Assembly: GCF_001625215.2 (NCBI RefSeq) | Contig: NC_030389.2 | Location: 32,229,454-32,293,453, forward strand | Reading direction: 5' to 3' | DNA: 64,000 nucleotides | DNA from: Daucus carota subsp. sativus | Taxonomy: Eukaryota; Streptophyta; Magnoliopsida; Apiales; Apiaceae | Shown: piece by piece, positions 11,619 to 24,700 of the stretch | Layout of the letters: each line of letters opens with the position of its first letter | How positions within the stretch are numbered: the first letter of the stretch is position 1 | Program-made: the position numbers and the translations under genes | Notes under the pieces: generated by a model | What the model was told of the DNA's origin: nothing | Databases searched by the model: none | What the model saw: only the letters and a program-made list of their open reading frames with translations

Positions 11619-14221
11619 CTTGACAACAAGTCTCTGCTCGACGTCTCACAGTACTCGAGAGCAACTGCAGTAGATGGTGTGTGAGGCAAGTGACTTGAGA
11701 GTGTTTAGATGGTGCTTAGGAGCACATTATTTATGGACAGGAAAAAGAATTTGAATCACAGCACATTCCAATATATCCTCTGTAACCTTTTCTATCCACT
11801 AGGAGGGTCTTGTTTAGGCTTTGATTCGCCCGGAAATGTATGCAAAGCCACCAGGTATGAATATTGGATGGCTTCTGACTATGAAAAATGCCCTCAGGAA
11901 AACTATGAAAGTTCAGGGATTTAAAGTGAAGAGAGTGGGGCCCTTGTATGCATGGATGCCTAAATGAAATTATTTTTTCAGATCATTCTTCAGAAGGCAT
12001 AAAAATCGAAAATTTAGCACTAATTCAGAATATAAGCCTTATTTTCACTTTGTTTGAAGAGACATGATTATATACTAAGCCTTTATGAACCTTAATTAGA
12101 AAAAGTTGCTTATTTATAACTGAGTTTAGTAGCAAGGTTATGTAGCAGAACACAAAGCTTGGCTCTAATTAGACCAGCATGATTTCCACTACATTGAGGA
12201 TCCCCCAAAAGCTTACACTAATTTTTTTGGTACCCTTCCACCATCACTAAAATAAGATTTGCAAGCTACAGAGTAAATAGTGCCTAATTATACACCATGG
12301 AATGTACTAACTTTTAAAGTACAAGATATATTTAGCCGTTTCTTCTAACATCTTAAGGTTTTAGGAAGTCGTTTACATGATATCAAAGTTCCTGCAGGTT
12401 GGTTGTTGCTCCTTGGTAGAATTGTTATGGTAATCTACTCTGTCACTCAAGAACAATGCTGAAATGTGAGGGATTAACCGTCGAGCAGGTTAAAATTCTA
12501 GTATAGTGCAGACATCTGCAGAAAAGGCCTCGGACTACATATAAATCCAGGCATCTGATTATCCTACATCAAAACACTTATCATGAAATTAGATATGTTT
12601 GATTCTGAAGCATCAATCTTCTATGTTTCGATACAAATGTACACGTTGGGAATGCAGGGGTATGGACCGCAGAGTATTAGTACCACTGCAGTAGCCTACT
12701 AGAGCTAGTAGTTCTAAATCATAGAGAAGAATGTTCCATTTTTAGGCGTAATTAACAAATATTCCCACATCTCATCGCGTCTGTGTATGTCATTTACGCG
12801 TATTCTTCTGTCGTCTCCCTTACTTATTAGTACTAGCTTCGATTCTTCCCAACTTGTCAGCTTGCTATTTGCAAATTCTTGTGGAGCTCCATGTCTAACA
12901 ACTAATTCTATTATTGTTTTCTCTTTCCACTCTCTAAAACAGACACAAACTTTTGACAAATGACAAGGATTGCAACATCAATCAATGATAGGAACATTTG
13001 TGGGGAATCGAAATCGCCATCCTCCTTGTCAATCCTGACAAGAATATCTCTGCAACTCTTGAAATTGCCTGAACTTGGTGAAAAACACGTAAACTCGTGG
13101 TCTGAGTTCTGATATCATGTTAAATCCCGACAAATGAGTTCTCGTATAGTTTGTGCTCACATAGGTAAAGAAAAAGGGTCAGATTTCTCTGCTGGGAAGA
13201 TAAAGATTTAGGCAGACTACATGGATCACACTAAGCTTTGTGTTCTATGGTCACAAATCATCGTCTCGTGTAAAAATTAATACCATATATAATTCCACCT
13301 GAAGCGAAAAGGCGAGGGACCTGCACAAAACTTGAAAAATATATCTACAATGTCTTTAAAATTTTGACCAATCACACGCGTGTATGGGCTATAGTCCCCT
13401 CCCAATCATTCCTATCCACCTTATACCCGGGTCGAGGCTAAGTTAGGCTGAAGTCACGACTGACCTTTAGAGGTCGGTGAGAAAATTAATATCTGTTTCG
13501 TGTGATTTGAAAAGTTAAGACAACATGTTTCGAATCTCAATTTGTACAAATTTCAAAATAATTTTGTTTCGGATTTTGCAAAATCCTGATTCCGGCACTG
13601 TATCTGTTGTCGTAAATATAGTCATTCAGTTGGAAGGTACAAGTGAAATATAAATACGGAAGTATCAACAAGACAAGCAATATATGTATGGTCTGACTAG
13701 GACAGCATTAGTTTTAACAACCAAGTCCAAGTATATATGTCCAAGCCACATACGTGTGTAATTGTTCCTTGTGTTTTGTACAAAAGCCGTAACTTATAAG
13801 TAAAGGTATAATTTATCTAAAGACGGGCTTTAGTCTCCGCTAGCCCCTGTGTATCTCCGTTTAAAAACCGAAATATTTGATCAGTGAATTCTGACGGTTA
13901 ACGGTCTGTTTTGAATTGGAAAATCTGAATTTCTAAAACCCTTTTCTTAATTTAAAAAGGGGAAAGCTATGGATGAAATCTGGTGCCGACCTATACACAA
14001 ATGTTATCTGCATATGTTTGAATTTTGATGGTATGATGATCTAGTGGAGCTTTATTGTTGTTTCTCACAGGAGATACATAAGTTGCGAACTGATTGATTT
14101 CTATCAGTCTCCTTTTCCTTTTGAAAGATTTAGACCAATGAATCTTTCTTTTTTACTCGGCTGTTTCCACAACAAATTGTTTTGTACGTAGTGCTTTTTG
14201 CATGGCATGCAGCTATATAAC
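11619..14221. promoter_or_regulatory. PHO1-like upstream region and intergenic DNA
   Basis: The first kilobase or so upstream of the ATG at 11618 should contain the PHO1-like promoter. I did not find a clear PHR1-binding site (GNATATNC) on a quick reading. Around 13000-13160 there is a possible degenerate Ty1-copia border: 'gttctgatatcatgttaaa' resembles the reverse of a tRNA-Met primer-binding region. A weak 81-codon minus-strand ORF at 12714-12959 has no recognisable motif. No supported gene lies here. Confidence 0.35.
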
Positions 14222-14223
14222 TA

Positions 14224-14469
14224 CTCCCTCCGTCCCCCTGAATTGTATACATTGAGGGACGTGGACGCGGCACGGACTTGCTCTTGTAAAGTATAGTTGT
14301 GTAATTTATTTTTAAAATTTTCTTTTTCTAAATTAAAGTTTGGATGTTCTATTTTTATTCAAAAAAAGAAAATCTGAAAAATAAGTTATGGAACTATATT
14401 TAATAAGAGCATTGAAATGCGTATCGAACAGTTAATAAAAACGTATAGAATTAAATGGGACAGAGGGAG
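14224..14469. mobile_element. Stowaway-type MITE (246 bp)
   Basis: The element begins CTCCCTCCGTCCCCCTGAAT and ends ATGGGACAGAGGGAG, so the two ends are inverted copies. It is flanked by TA on both sides (14222-14223 and 14470-14471), the target duplication of Tc1/mariner-derived Stowaway elements. It is non-coding. Confidence 0.85.
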
Positions 14470-14734
14470 TACATTTTTAACCGTACGGCGAATCAGCCTA
14501 TACATCTATCCGCATATTTGGCTTGCCTTATTTACCGAAATAAGTATTTATTTCAGGAAAAAAATATATAATGCCTGTTTGGGCAATGAAAGTTGCTCCT
14601 GTTTTTACTTCTACTTTTTTCTTTCCCATTTATTTAGAGAAATAAGAAATATTTTTAATAAGTTGTGTGAAAAAAGTTGGAAGTAGAAAATGTTAGCTTT
14701 TCTTTAGAATTTTCACTTTTTTTCCAAACTTATA

Positions 14735-14983
14735 CTCCCTCCATCCCATTCAATTGTATATGTTTTTTTTTCCACTGTTCGACACGCTTTTTATAGCTCT
14801 TATGAAACATATATCTACAACTTATTTTTAAAATTTTATTTCTTTTGTATAAAAACATAAATGTTATACTTTTATACAAAAAAAAATCTTAAAAAGAAGT
14901 AACAAACTTATACTTTCTTGAGTATTAAAATTCGTGTTGCGTCCCCGTCCCCCAATATATACTATTGACTGGGATGGAGAAAG
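14735..14983. mobile_element. Stowaway-type MITE (249 bp)
   Basis: Left end CTCCCTCCATCCCATTCAAT; right end ATTGACTGGGATGGAGAAAG, its near-perfect inverse. TA duplications sit at 14733-14734 and 14984-14985. Internal text (cgacacgctttt, tcttatgaaacat) resembles the copies at 14224 and 58918, so the three are probably one subfamily. Confidence 0.85.
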
Positions 14984-15827
14984 TAAATATTAATTTACAT
15001 ACACTTCTCCATTTTTTTTAAACTAATCCAAACGACCCCATAATTTATACACTTTTAAGCACTTCTCTCTACAAATAATTAAGCACTCGTGGATGTTATC
15101 CAGGAATTAATATTGCGTGCTCTTTTTGAGCAATTAAGTTTTTATTTCTGAAAAATAGGATATATCTAACATTTCCGAAACGATGCTATTCTTCATTGCC
15201 TCGTGCCAGATATATAATGTTCTTAACTATATACATGGACACAGTACTGTTGCATGAAGTATAAGTGTAGTTGAAGCTTCTTAAAAAGTATTGGCGGAGA
15301 AACGTTTGGTTTTTAGCATATGATTCCTAGATTTTGTTCCATGCAATATCTATACGGTTGCATATATAAGTGCACAAAAAAATATTACAACAGTTTTCTT
15401 TACATGGAACAAGTTCGTAATCTTATATCAAAACAAGATCGAGATTTACCAGAAGTGTAAAGAAATAAAAATTAAACTCTTATAATATTAATGGAGAACA
15501 TTATTTTTTTCTCGAATGGCCAAATAATACGATGCAAGCAAAAGTTCCTGGATTGAGAACCTATCTTTATAGTATTGTTCTCTTTTGATGATTCAGTTTT
15601 CTGAGGCATATACTTTGTGACGTACTGCTAAAATGCTTATATTCTTATACCCCTCACCACACGTACAATATTAGTTCGTTTTTCTCTAATTAATATGGTG
15701 TGCTCTGGTTATTTATGACTACTCAGCCGAACTGATGTGGATCTAGTTGCTCCTCGCTAAAGAATTAGCTTTCGGTGATTACTGATATATTCCCCTTTAG
15801 TGTCAATAAAAGGACCTGGGTGCAATA
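14984..15827. other. intergenic, no gene seen
   Basis: About 840 bp of AT-rich DNA with no coding signal, tandem repeat or element end that I can support. Confidence 0.4.
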
Positions 15828-16080
15828 CCCTCTTCGTTTTTTCTCAGTTGTACACTATTGATTTTGTATAGTCAAATTGATCATTTTTCGATCAGAAAAT
15901 AAGAACGATATTTTTATTATTTTAAAAATTAAAAATTATATTTCAAATAGATTGTATATATTTTATAATGATATAACTTTGATATTTTTGTAATTATAAA
16001 ACATATATAAAGTTCAGCAAATTTTGGTCAATTGGATTATAAAAAATGAAAACTGAACGGCTAAAAGGAGACGGATGGAG
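15828..16080. mobile_element. degenerate Stowaway-like MITE (253 bp)
   Basis: Left end CCCTCTTCGTTTTTTCTCAG and right end AGGAGACGGATGGAG are imperfect inverted copies. TA lies on each side (15826-15827, 16081-16082). Size and AT-rich body fit the other Stowaway copies, but the ends have diverged. Confidence 0.6.
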
Positions 16081-16114
16081 TATTGCAAATCGGTCTATTC
16101 ATAGATACTAAAAA

Positions 16115-16486
16115 AAGAATATATCAGTTAAGGGAGATAGAATAATTAGTCCACGTGAGCAAATAAAACTGATTGAAAATAAAATGAATATATCAGTCCT
16201 GGTCACGCAAAATTGCTTATCTAATCAAGCAACCGGAACTTCCATATAATAAAACTAATAAGAACTTGATTGAATTTTATTTATTTATAAATATTAAAAA
16301 AATATATATCAGTCCAATCAGATAAAATTAGTTATCTAAGCGAGTTAGATAAAACTGACTCATAATAAAAAGAATATATCAGTCCTACTCACGCAAAATT
16401 ACTTGTCTAATCGTGCAACTACAACTAACTGAATATAAAATCAATCCGAACTTGATTGAGTTTATCTATCAGTCAATGCTAAAAGG
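16115..16486. repeat. 186-bp tandem repeat, two copies
   Basis: The string 'aatatatcagt' recurs at about 16115, 16186, 16301 and 16372, alternating spacings of 71 and 115 bp. This indicates two copies of a unit of about 186 bp. The second half-units match closely (gaatatatcagtcct, then cacgcaaaattnctt, then gaacttgattga). It is non-coding. It may be satellite-like or a local duplication within an older element. Confidence 0.65.
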
Positions 16487-18799
16487 GTATCATTGACGGT
16501 CCAAGGAGGCTAAAATTGACTTCACTAAATTGATCGATTATTTAGTCTCAACATCGACTAGTAATTATAAAAGAAATCGACTAGTAATTAAAAAGATCAT
16601 TAAATGTTATGTTTTATCATAATACTAGAGACTCATAAGTCACAATTATATTATTTAATCTAAAAAACTGCCGACTATCTCTTTAGCAACAACATGTATA
16701 TAAAATTGGATTAACTGAGCAATAAGACTAATAACACACATGTAGGGGGAACCGACCTCAAACAGAAGGTAAATTAGGTTTTTATGTGATAATATAATTA
16801 AAGTATCTCTCTAAGTATATGCTTAACATTATTACACGTATAAATCAAACCAGCATATAAACATGTATGATTCCGTATGGTAGTCCACATTATTTGGACA
16901 TGATAAGGTAATGATTCCATATTCGAGAATCAAGAATACTTACTAAGAACCACAAATTCAAAAATCCTCCAGGCATATGCATGTACGTTGAAAGAATTAA
17001 TACTTTCGATATCCTTTTAATTCAAAATGCTCATCCGAACGATCAGTGTACTCTCGATCCATCATCTAGTACAGTTAGCTAGTGATTCTCGCTACGACTT
17101 AGCCATGTTGATACATTTGAATTTCTGAATTCGGGGATCATTCGACAAGACTGACAAGAAAACATTGCGAATTAATTCCACATGATGCATGTTATCTCGA
17201 GTTTTCGTCAAAAGATGGTTTAATTTGATTTTATTTGCGTACTTGTACCGAATTTTGAGTGGATTTGTTTGATTGATTGGATTAGTGAATCATAAGGGTT
17301 AGACTATAATAGGGCGAGTGAGGTTTTGATCTACCACACGAGTGAGTTCATGAGTTAGCAAATACGCAGTACTTAGAATATTTGGTTCGTCTCGGATCAA
17401 AAGTATAGGCTGCGAGCCTGTTTATTTGCGCTTAAAGCAGAGGCTAGAGTTATTTTTGATTTTGATCTTAGAAATGTTTATTTATAATAAGTTAGAGATT
17501 GATTTAAAATCAGAATTAAATCAGAAACGGACTTAAATGCAGAAATTAGTTTGAAATTATTTTTCAGTTACTTAGTTTTTTAAAACATTTTTTTATAGAA
17601 GCTACTCATAAATTATAACTTGCTCATAAATAATTTTTATTTTATTATTATATTTTTTAATAATTTATAAATTATTAATATATTGAAATTATCTAGACTG
17701 ATATTTTAAGTTCATGACTCATATTAATTTATAAATCATATTTTAAACTCAGTAAAAAAAAAAGGGTGTGGAAAATGTCAGGTACAGGATTCCACCTTGA
17801 TGCACTTATTGTCGTAAGATAGTAGATTCCTCGGATATTCCTTTCTAGGCAAGATTGCAGCAGTGTCTTGGTGGGGTGAAATAATTAGGCAGCTCAATAT
17901 CAAAATCATTTATGTGTATCTTTAAGTATATTTTAGACACCGTTTAACATTGCTATTTTAAGTAACAATAACAGGTTTTTATTGAAAAACAGATAATATT
18001 TTGATAAATCTAAAAACAGTGCTCGTGAACAACGGTTTTTAGCTCAAAATTAGTTTTTAGAATAATCATGTAGTCCAATATTTTTGAAAAAACTGTTTTT
18101 TAATTTTTACAGAAAGTTGTCATAAATTTCACTATTAAATTTTATCAAAAACATTGTACCCCATGTCATCGGTTCGACTTTGGCTCAACTCTAGAATTTA
18201 TTATACTCAAATTGTAAGGCTTTAGTCAGATTAGTAAAAAAAAGAAGATATAATTGAGCTTATTTGTACTTCAAATATCAATCGGTTCATATGCAGAGCC
18301 CAGAACCAGAGGCATGCTTCTTCATATGAAGACTAGAAACAGTTCATATACTGGGAGACAATCAATCTGGAGAATTATCATTGTACAGTTACGAATTCAA
18401 ATAGAACGTATGTATAAACTTATTTACTCAGGTTGAGTTCTACTGTATACAAACGATTATTTACAGTAAACATATCTATTTGTTTGTTCTCAAATAGCAA
18501 ATTTTTAGTTTAAATTTTTTATTTGAGTATAGTTCATCAGATTTTAGATCGTATCGGAACTCTGTCCGTCTTTAACCAGTTTCTGCAGATATCAGTACAC
18601 AACATTATGAAGCGAAAATGCCAGCTCAAGTTTACTAATTGAGCATCAATCAAATTTTCTTCAGTAAAAAGGCGAAAGAAAATTAGAAATCCGTGAAATG
18701 TGTAGATAGACAAACTTAAAAACTCGAAAGAACCTCCTGAACTTACAAAATAGTCATGCTTTATTCCTAAGTTATAGTTCAGAAAAACGCAGTGCTGAT
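16487..18799. other. intergenic region downstream of PPC4-like gene
   Basis: About 2.3 kb without a supportable gene. At 17400-17640 there is a stretch of MITE-like text (gcctgtttatttgcgcttaaagc), ends not fixed. The last few hundred bases before 18800 should be the 3' UTR of the PEPC gene. Confidence 0.4.
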
Positions 18800-21700
18800 C
18801 TATCCTGTGTTCCTCATTCCAGCAGCAATCCCATTTATAGTTATAAGCAATGCATCTCTAAGTTTAGAGTTGTTATTATCATTTCGCAGTCTCTTCAGTA
18901 TCTCCACCTGTAACATGTTCAACGGGTTCAGAAATGGAAGCCTGCTTTCAATCAGCTTTCTTAAGCTCTTGTTATTCTCTGAAAGCTTTTCATGCCCAGT
19001 AACCTGCAATACATAGTTTTCAGTGGTTGAGAGTTCCTTCCTTAGTTCAACACCAAGTTCTCGTCTGCTCTCAGACACAAGAACATCATCATAATGTTTG
19101 GCTATTGGAATGTCCGCTTTCCCCAATACCATCTCTATAAGATCTATCGTAGATTGGAAGAATGGCCATTCTTTGTAAATTGCTCTTAGTTCATCTGTAT
19201 GTCCTGCCTCACAAACACCCTTTAGACCTGATCCAACTCCAAGCCAAGCTGGAAGAACAAATCTAGTCTGAGTCCATGCAAATATCCATGGAATTGCGCG
19301 TAGATGTCCAATTCCTCCCGCGCTTTTCCTTCTTGTGGGCCGGCTTCCTATATTAAGGTTGCCTAGCTCAGCTTGTGGAGTAGCTTCCTGGAAGTAAGTA
19401 ATGAATTCAGGGTTCTCGTAGACTGTGTTCCTGTAAGTACTGCAGCTGATTTCTGATATTTTATCCATCAGGGTACGCCATTTTTCTTCTTTAGGTGGTT
19501 GTGGAGGACGTAGGGTGGCAAGCAACACGGCTGTGGTGTATATTTCTAGTTGTCGAATAGCTGTTTCTGGTAAACCGAATTTCGCCTGCACCATTTCTCC
19601 CTGTTCAGTTGTCCTCAGTGTACCCTAGTGTTCAAATAAAAAAATCAAGGTAATTACAATCATATTAGCAGAGCGCCGTTATGTGATATATTTTATCATG
19701 CTATCAAAAGTGTTGCGTCTTTCCTGGAGACTGATGCTAATTACAGTGCTGTCAACAATGATATATACTTTTTTGGCATGACACAGCAATTAATACAAAT
19801 ACTCAGCTCAGCAATATCTTTCACCCAATCTAGTTGAGTCGCAAGCTTACCAAAAATTTAACCTAAAACTGGAGATAAATCACATGTAAAACAATATAAC
19901 ATAAATGGTATTCCACTACATGTTACCATAAATGGTAAAAACATGGTACTGATAATAATTTAGTGAGAGGAAGCATGTAGAGTTTAATTGTCACATGGAG
20001 ATCGCTATCAACTTTTTGAGATCACTGAAATATATTTTAAGAATAAATTAAAGATGATATGCACCTAATCCATGGAGAGAAAGGAAGAGTTTATAAATTA
20101 AATATATACATAATAAACTGATAACTAACCATCACAGAACCAGGCGGTTGGGATTGAATTGCAAGGTGTGTTGGACCTCCACCACGCCCTATACTCCCTC
20201 CACGCCCATGAAAGAGAGTGACTTTTATGCCATATTCTTTGCATGCAGCAACAACATTCTCTTGAGCTTTATAAAGCTCCCATGCAGCAGTAAACCGGCC
20301 AGCATCTTTACCAGAATCAGAATAACCAACCATCACCTGCACGCAACTACTGTATAAGCTCAACAATTTTTGGTGGCATTAGCATACAAGAGATTGCTAG
20401 GTAAGCAAGGACCTCCTGGTGCCCATTATGGTTCTTTATTATGTGCTCACGGTACCAATCAATTGATAACAACTCCCTTATAACAGAGCCAGCTCCCCTC
20501 AAGTCCGTCACTGTTTCGAAAAGAGGCACCACTCGCAGTCTATACAAAATGCAAAAATTTGGTAAGACATAGTATTACTATAGTAATAGACTAATAGTAC
20601 TTGTGAAGGGTATTCCAAATATTTATTTTTACCAATACAATAACCATATTAACCATGTGGGACAACAAAATGTCTTTTCTTTACATCCTCGTCCACAAAA
20701 TATAATCCATATAGTGGCTTCTACTATCCCCTTAAGGTTGTAGAGGAGCTGGTCATCAATTCTATTGAAGGGTCAAATGTACTTTTGATCATTTGTATAT
20801 AACCAAAAATAAAAATTTATCTTTAAGAATAACCTCTTCTAATATTTGTCGGACTAGGTTTAGACATTTTATCATTTAAACTGGTAAGGTTGTAACCTTT
20901 TTTATCAAATCTAGAACAAAAAAAATCCTCCATTAACTTTTAAATTTAATACGACATTGAGTTTTCAAAAGGACTTAAGATTAGAAAATTCAAAGGAGTG
21001 TGTGGCTTATCCCTCCAGGCTTTTCATATTATTCTTTTGTAAATGTGTGCTGCTATATCACTTAAACTCATATATGTATCACACTAATTAGCTTTAAGAA
21101 AAACAGCGGGCCACTGTTTTTCGCAGTAGGGGCGGGGGACGGGGACCATCCTCACCCCTTCCTAGTTCCACCACAGAGTATAGGCTGTTATCATACCAAA
21201 ACAATTAAGTAGACTACAGCAATTGATGTACTTGGTTTTATTGCGAACAGGGATTAAATTATAATTGATCTTACGTCCCACTTGGACATGGCCTGCCTAG
21301 CTCTCCAGCAACAGCAAGACGCGTATCTTTCTGCAAAAGCTCCACGGCAAGTACATCACTTGCCTGGAAGCACAAAAAAAAGAAAGTGATGAACTGCATG
21401 ATGGGCACAGTTTATGAAAAGGGTTGAGGAGGCAAAAAAGGAATATTCATCGATAATTAAAGCCAGACAAAATAAGTGCAATGTCGTTAAATGCTCATAC
21501 GTTTGAGGCCATTGAAATAACATATGCACCAAGAGAATCCTGCCCCAGTATTGCAGCAATTCGAAATGTCTCCAGGACTTCTTTAACATCAGGAGGAACC
21601 TAAGAGGCACACTTTCATGTATTAAACTAGAATTCCAAATTTGTTTTATTAGATAATATATATAATAATATTGATGTCCAATCTAAAACACAGTTTTTGA

Positions 21701-24700
21701 TTCTAAACAAAGCTAACAGAGTATGAGTCAGCTTAATTTTCCAACGAACTAACAACATTACAAACCCTCACTCACATTTTCAGGAGTCCACTCTTAACCA
21801 CTTCTTAAATGTCTAAACATTTCAAGCCTAACTTTATATCCAGATCAAGTAGAAAGAAACACAACATGCTGTCTTGTGTGGGAACTTATACTAGAACTAA
21901 GAAAAAAGACTACCAATAGGTCATTACTTGTTCATACTTTTTAGTAGCAATGGACTTGAGTTCTGATCAGACAGACCATGAAAGAAAGGCAGCTAGTAAC
22001 CTTATTCATTCTTCACTACATACAGGTAGCTAGTAATTTTATCATCCTCCACTACATACATTTTAACCTAAATCAGTCGTATGATCATTACCTTTCTAAC
22101 AGTGTGGAAAATACATTGTTTTCAGTGTCAAGTGCATCTGATATTACCATTACCTCGATACTTGGAGGAACTAGAGGTCTCTTCCCTTTCAATTCCCTTG
22201 TTAGAAACTCGAGTTTTTTGCCTTCATCCCACTCGCTATATTTACCCATATCTAGATACTTGGTAATTGCATCAAGTGTCTCAGCATGTCTACCTGATTC
22301 CTGTTTTATTACAAGGAGTTTCAAAACAATGAACCTGATTGATATTACAGCCACCAATTTAACAAAACAAACCTGACGTAAGTCAAGCTTCATTAAACCC
22401 ATCCCGAAAGTAGCAACTCTTCTGATAAGGTCAGAGAGTCGACCATCAGCTATAACCCCTGATCCACATGATTGCTGCAGAATTTTCACTTCCTCATTAA
22501 CAAATATTACAGGCAACAATTAAGTAACAACGTCAGGACATATCCCTCATAACTCATACATCTAAAAGTGTGGTATCAAGGGAATTCTATGTAGATACAT
22601 GAATGTAATCCTCTGTAAATTTTGGAATATAGATCTCACGATTAGTCAAAAAAAATTAAAGCTGATATACCAGAGAATCATAACATAGAAGGAGTGGTTC
22701 CAACAGCTGACTTGAAGTCTCATAAAAATCACAAGGATCCTGTTCAATGGGAGAATTATCGAGTTGAAGCTCAAGTCGTGTCCGGGTCCTCACAAGCTGA
22801 GATCAAATAAACAACAGACAGGCTTAACCTTTTCATACAAAAACATATAGCAAAAAGAGTCTAATAACTCAAAGATTCCACTGGATATCGGGGAGGAACA
22901 TATCTTTGGTTTCCTATGTGCAGAATGCAGATGTACATGTATATGTGTACATATGTGCAGAAAGGATCTATAACTATTTTCTCTTCCTATTAGATGATGC
23001 TTTTATTAAGAAGTCATTTCTCAACAACATTAAAAAATAAAAGGACCAGGAAATAACTTCATAATTTCAAGGGAAGCAATTCTGTAATTAATAATATACA
23101 TGATGGTTGGCCCATGTAACTTTGAAGTACACATACTTAGTTTTTTAATATTTTCTAAATATTAGTAATTTGATAAATTAATGTTATACTTGCTGTTTGG
23201 TAAGTAATGTTAAATTCAAAATTTCGAAAAGAATCTTCGGGTCGTCTTAGATTTTGAGAAGTAAACCTGCAAATAAAAGTGTACACGAGAGAATTGGCAG
23301 GTTAGACCAGGTCTATGATGTACACACTTTTGGTAGATGATTTCCATAATATAGCTGCAAGATAATGTTTCACGCAAACTAGCAAAGTGTGGCTTAATAG
23401 ATGAACTTCACCATGCAATTCACAAAATAATAATTTAGCATCAGTTCCGCATTCAATCTGATAAGTACCTTTTCCTTTACATCCCCGAGAATGATTCTAT
23501 AAGGTGCAATTCCTGGGCGTTGAGATAGGCTTGGTTCCAGAAGCTTGTGAAAGCTAGTCTTTCCAGTCTGAGATTCAGCAAAAAGTTTTCTTTGAGCGGA
23601 TAGTGGACCAGAACCAGCACGGGGTGTGGTCTGGGGACTTCCTGAATTAGTTGTATTCAAATTTTCAGTTGTTACTGTAAGTCCTTTGAATGAATCCTGG
23701 CTTGGAGAAGCCTTTCCATCCTGGAAAATGAAAGATTAACTACTACATAAGGAAACAGAAAAGAACTGGTCTGCAAACTTTACAAATAAAGAACTAGATG
23801 AACTCAAAATAATTATTCAGTATACTATATAATATACCTCACGATTTAAAGGCATGTATTCAGTACCAGGAAGCTCTAGACGAGGATACTCAGTTACGTC
23901 CTTGCATTCTACAAAAACATTTAACCAAGACATCTGAAATCAGACCCCTCTGTTGGTATATAAAAAGTATGGTACAATTAAACAAAATATCAAGCCACTG
24001 AACAGGAACCTCAATGCATGATTTTTTCAAAAAAAAAGTGTGATAGCCGGAATTAATTATGTATAAAACAGCTAAAGCCCCGCGGGGTGACCAAAAAGCC
24101 CGGCCCGGGCTTTGAGCCCCAAATCTTAGCCCACGGCTTTTTGTGCATTTTTAATATAACCAGGTCAGTAAGCTGAAAAAGAAGAAGAGATAAAAGAAAT
24201 ATGAGATACTAAAAATTTTCTGTAAAATGCTGCAGATCGTTAAATCATACTTATGCTGTTAAAAAAACGACAACTGCACCAGTAATAAGAAATATTTATA
24301 TACAGTTGTCCTTTCCAAACTATCATGGCAGAGAATTACTACATAGGTTGATGTACAATTTACTTTTCGCGACAGAATCTGCCACTACATCACTCGCCAG
24401 AATGTTCCAGACTCCAGAAAAATGAGAAGGTAAACAAACAATGTTTAAAGCCATCAGCGGTCAGTGTACCAGAATTAATAAAATAACCAGGAGTTTAACC
24501 TGTACAAGGTGGTATATGTGCTCCAGCTGGAAGTTGTCTAGGAAGAGCTGAATTGTATTGATTTTGATGTTTTGCCTGACTCCAATTCACTTGTTGATTC
24601 CAGCTTCCATTCCCATTCTCAGATAAAGCTTCTGAAAATGTTGAGACAATGTTGAAGCATGAAGTACCTCATATACATCAGAAGGAGCTTCACTAAATTT

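Noticed and set aside
12714..12959. 81-codon minus-strand ORF (MSKVCVCFREWKEKTIIELV...)
   Set aside because: Balanced composition but no recognisable family, no neighbouring exons found, and short enough to be chance.
13090..13130. Possible copia primer-binding region in reverse
   Set aside because: Only a degenerate match with no coding domains or LTR pair around it.
24073..24130. GC-rich block with GCCCGGCCCGGGCTTT in PEPC intron 10
   Set aside because: It looks like a fragment of a hAT-like arm, but no paired end or target duplication was found.
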